From NCBI GenBank assembly GCA_013314865.1, contig JABUEV010000071.1, positions 1-8,881 on the forward strand: 8,881 nt of DNA. The letters are read 5' to 3'. Both the position numbers and the translations under genes were made by a program. This stretch comes from Bacteroidales bacterium. Its GTDB lineage: Bacteria; Bacteroidota; Bacteroidia; Bacteroidales; VadinHA17. Below are positions 6,895-8,881 of this stretch, piece by piece. Every line of letters starts with the position of its first letter. Positions within the stretch are counted from its first letter, which is position 1. The notes under the pieces were generated by a model. The model saw only the letters and a list, made by a program, of their open reading frames with translations. It made no database searches and was not told the origin of the DNA.

Positions 6895-8046
6895 TTAGTT
6901 TTTCCTTATGGAATTATAGTAGTCAGTAAAGATTGTAGTGACAAGAGGCCTGTAATAGAGCCAGAAGAAACGTCTGGGGTCATTCGGCTTGTCGGAATAG
7001 AGTACCCCTTTCAGCTTATCAATCCCTTTCATTCTTGAAATCATAAAATTGACCTTGTTTGTAGCAAAATCACCAGAAAAATAATATGTTCTTCTGTTTA
7101 CAGGATCTTCAATGACTGCAGGAAACTCATTATCAAGCATATTAGCAGCGAGCAAAGTATCACCAATGGCGGTAGTCTCTATTCTGAATCTTGAAACTAC
7201 ATTGTTTTCAAGAGGTTCAATTATATCAAACCATTTTTCAAAAGCTACTGCGGGAGGAACTCCGAACCTCCTGCAGTTAACAGTATCTGTTAAAATAAAA
7301 GGCATTGGGTTCCTCAGGTGGGTTCCTTCCTCAAGCACTACTATATTTTTCTCTGTCAGCAAAACAATTCCGGCCTTTTTGAAAGTCCATGGTTTAGAGT
7401 ATTGCTTTCTGTACATTGCTGTCATCCAGACAGGAAAATCAGGTGAGGTTGTATCAAGCTTGCTGAAATATTTGCCGGTCCAGCCTGTAAATTTTAAACC
7501 AAGTTTCTCCTGTGTTCTTACTGACTGAAACTCTGCGGTGGGGTAATCAAATGAATTATATTCCAGCACTACCAGTTTGTTTCTGTTTTTCATTTCGTTA
7601 ATCAGCAGATAGTCTACCTGGTTCAATCCACCGTAAATTCTTCTTGATTTACGGCTTTTATTTATTCCTGCGTACCAGTCATTAAAGAACACTCCGTAAG
7701 TATCAGCAATATAAAGAGCGTCGACGCTGTCGGGAAGGCTCATCATTTCAGAAAGCCGGTATTCTTTTTTCGTATAACCCTTTTCCTTTAAAGGTCTTGT
7801 GGGAGCAAATCCGTAATAATCTTTTTTATAGGAATAACTTCTTTTCTTAGCTTTCTTTACAAATCTGTCATAATTGAGGATCCAGTTTAATGATTTATGT
7901 TTTATACGATCAGGTGTCGGAACCGTCTTATTAAGAATAACTATATCCACCGGTTTTTTATCCTGGAAACTCCAACGGATAAAGCTGATAAACGGAAGGA
8001 TTAGGATTAACACCAGAATTATTGCTATAATCAAAGGCTTTTTCAT
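6895..8046 (-). CDS. Membrane-anchored protein of unknown function
   Basis: I do not recognise a named family for this 383-residue protein. Its N-terminus is MKK followed by one strongly hydrophobic segment (about 4-23), then WSFQDKK, with no signal-peptidase or lipoprotein cleavage motif. That fits a single-pass anchor with the remainder outside the cytoplasmic membrane. The rest is soluble, rich in Lys, Tyr and Trp. Notable stretches are HKSLNWILN (50-58), KKDYYGFAPTRPL (74-86), ADTYGVFFNDWYAG (114-127), IYGGLNQVDYLLINEMKNRNKLVV (137-160, alternating hydrophobic strand and helix), EYNSFDYPT (162-170), VLEEGTHL (237-244) and a C-terminal FFWLYYRPLVTTIFTDYY (360-377). The strand-helix order before EYNSF faintly recalls a Rossmann or glutamine-amidotransferase-like fold, but I see no catalytic Cys-His-Glu set. 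The reading frame is intact and codon use is like that of its neighbours. It starts 154 bases downstream of the ggt stop, so it may be separately transcribed. Confidence 0.8.
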   Translation of the reverse strand: MKKPLIIAIILVLILILPFISFIRWSFQDKKPVDIVILNKTVPTPDRIKHKSLNWILNYDRFVKKAKKRSYSYKKDYYGFAPTRPLKEKGYTKKEYRLSEMMSLPDSVDALYIADTYGVFFNDWYAGINKSRKSRRIYGGLNQVDYLLINEMKNRNKLVVLEYNSFDYPTAEFQSVRTQEKLGLKFTGWTGKYFSKLDTTSPDFPVWMTAMYRKQYSKPWTFKKAGIVLLTEKNIVVLEEGTHLRNPMPFILTDTVNCRRFGVPPAVAFEKWFDIIEPLENNVVSRFRIETTAIGDTLLAANMLDNEFPAVIEDPVNRRTYYFSGDFATNKVNFMISRMKGIDKLKGVLYSDKPNDPRRFFWLYYRPLVTTIFTDYYNSIRKN

Positions 8047-8167
8047 AACTGAATCAATATCTGAAATACTTCAAATACTTTCTTGAAAATTAGATGTTTC
8101 TACTTCAAACAGCATTAACAACGGTTAAAAGTATTAATTTATTTTTGTAAATCGAATAAATTTAGCG

Positions 8168-8190
8168 GTTAATTAGTAAAATTAATTAAC
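8168..8190. repeat. AT-rich inverted repeat after ggt
   Basis: GTTAATTA (8168-8175) and TAATTAAC (8183-8190) form a perfect eight-base inverted repeat with a seven-base loop, ten bases beyond the ggt stop. On the minus strand it is not followed by a T run, so it is a poor terminator; it could be a weak hairpin or a protein-binding site. The remainder of the 8047-8200 gap is AT-rich. I see no confident promoter for the downstream gene there, only near matches to TAnnTTTG. Confidence 0.35.
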
Positions 8191-8200
8191 AGAGAGATAG

Positions 8201-8881
8201 TCAATAGCCGCATGCGGAATTATCTCCTCTTTTGTCAGCTCCGGATGCCTTTTTGCCGTCATCAAGCAACATTACAGCATTAACACGGCCCAAAGAACTG
8301 ACAGGAATCACCTGATGGCCAAGGCTTTTAAGTTTGCCGACAACCTCCTCAGGAATACCGCCTTGCTCGTAGCTGATATGATCAGGCAGCCACTGATGAT
8401 GAAATCTTCCGGCAGAGACAGCATCTGAAATATTCATTCCGAAGTCAATAACATTAATGATCACCTGCAGTACCGATGTAGGAATCGTTGATCCGCCTGG
8501 AGACCCCAGAACGAGAAACAGTCTGCCTTGTTTTTCAACTATTGTCGGAGTCATTGAACTTAGCATCCTTTTGCCAGGCTGAACAGAGTTTGTCTGACCT
8601 CCGGTAAGACCATAAATATTAGGAATTCCCGGCTTGACTGAAAAATCGTCCATTTCATTGTTGAGCAGAAATCCGGCGCTGTCTACTACTGTAAAGTTAC
8701 CATAAGTCCCGTTAAGAGTTGTGGTTGCAGACACTGCATTTCCGTATGGATCAACAACAGAATAATGTGTGGTTTCAGATCCTGAACTGAAGAACCTGCT
8801 AACATCACCATGGGCAATTTCACCGGAAGCAGAAGCTTTTTCAGGGTCAGATGATTTCATTCTTTCCGACAGGTAATCAGA
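8201..8881 (-). CDS. ggt: Gamma-glutamyltranspeptidase, C-terminal part (partial at right edge)
   Basis: The frame is open to the right edge, so this is the last 226 residues of a longer protein; the internal ATG at 8860 is not the start. Gamma-glutamyltranspeptidase is an exported Ntn-hydrolase that removes the glutamyl group from glutathione and related amides. It cuts itself into two subunits. The self-cleavage site is visible: SETTHYSVVD, with the first Thr (codon 8771-8773) matching the nucleophile T391 of the E. coli enzyme. Eighteen residues later, TLN matches T409-N411. LLNNEMDDF, KRMLSSMTPTIV, LGSPGGSTIPTSVLQ, RFHHQWLPD and a final RGDNSACGY follow in the standard order. All small-subunit active-site blocks are present, so the enzyme should be functional if the missing large subunit is intact. 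The ending SACGY differs slightly from the usual AAAGY. The signal peptide would lie outside the window. Confidence 0.95.
   Translation of the reverse strand, partial: SDYLSERMKSSDPEKASASGEIAHGDVSRFFSSGSETTHYSVVDPYGNAVSATTTLNGTYGNFTVVDSAGFLLNNEMDDFSVKPGIPNIYGLTGGQTNSVQPGKRMLSSMTPTIVEKQGRLFLVLGSPGGSTIPTSVLQVIINVIDFGMNISDAVSAGRFHHQWLPDHISYEQGGIPEEVVGKLKSLGHQVIPVSSLGRVNAVMLLDDGKKASGADKRGDNSACGY

Noticed and set aside
8201..8860. Reading the ggt fragment as a complete 219-residue protein starting at 8860
   Set aside because: The frame stays open to the right edge, and the sequence aligns with the interior of gamma-glutamyltranspeptidase just before the self-cleavage site, so this is an internal Met.

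Overview
The window looks like a chromosomal segment of an anaerobic or facultative member of the Bacteroidota. The clues are moderately AT-rich DNA, very AT-rich intergenic gaps, start codons with almost no Shine-Dalgarno signal, a promoter candidate of the TTG / TAnnTTTG kind, and protein variants I associate with that phylum (a one-piece FAD/Fe-S dehydrogenase and a short single-domain Pta). The placement is inferred from style; there is no rRNA or other marker gene.

Region 1 (1-3613, minus strand) is an acyl-phosphate operon. Transcribed right to left it carries pta (phosphotransacetylase), ackA (acetate kinase), a full-length phosphate butyryltransferase-type gene, and a second, divergent phosphotransacylase that runs off the left edge. 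Gaps are 30, 18 and 10 bases, so a single transcript is likely. Pta and AckA turn acetyl-CoA into acetate and ATP. The ptb-type genes suggest the same chemistry on butyryl- or branched-chain acyl-CoA, but the matching kinase (buk) is not in view.

Region 2 (3614-3783) is the divergent control region. It holds a candidate pta promoter whose spacer contains a nine-base T run, with a matching nine-base A/T run on the other side of the -7 element.

Region 3 (3784-6735, plus strand) is one long gene fusing a GlcD-like FAD oxidase to a GlcF/GlpC-like Fe-S and CCG-domain module. It is probably a membrane-associated D-2-hydroxyacid dehydrogenase (D-lactate or D-2-hydroxyglutarate type). Beside pta-ackA it could feed a hydroxyacid-to-acetate route, but that link is inferred from position only.

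Region 4 (6736-8881) has a short convergent gap with a weak hairpin, then two minus-strand genes: a membrane-anchored protein of unknown function and, upstream of it, the C-terminal part of a gamma-glutamyltranspeptidase cut by the right edge. I see no tRNA, rRNA, CRISPR array, insertion sequence or prophage signature, and no gene-free stretch above 300 bases. I found no clearly new system. The most unusual items are the tandem, unequal ptb paralogs, the homopolymer-flanked promoter and the unassigned membrane protein.
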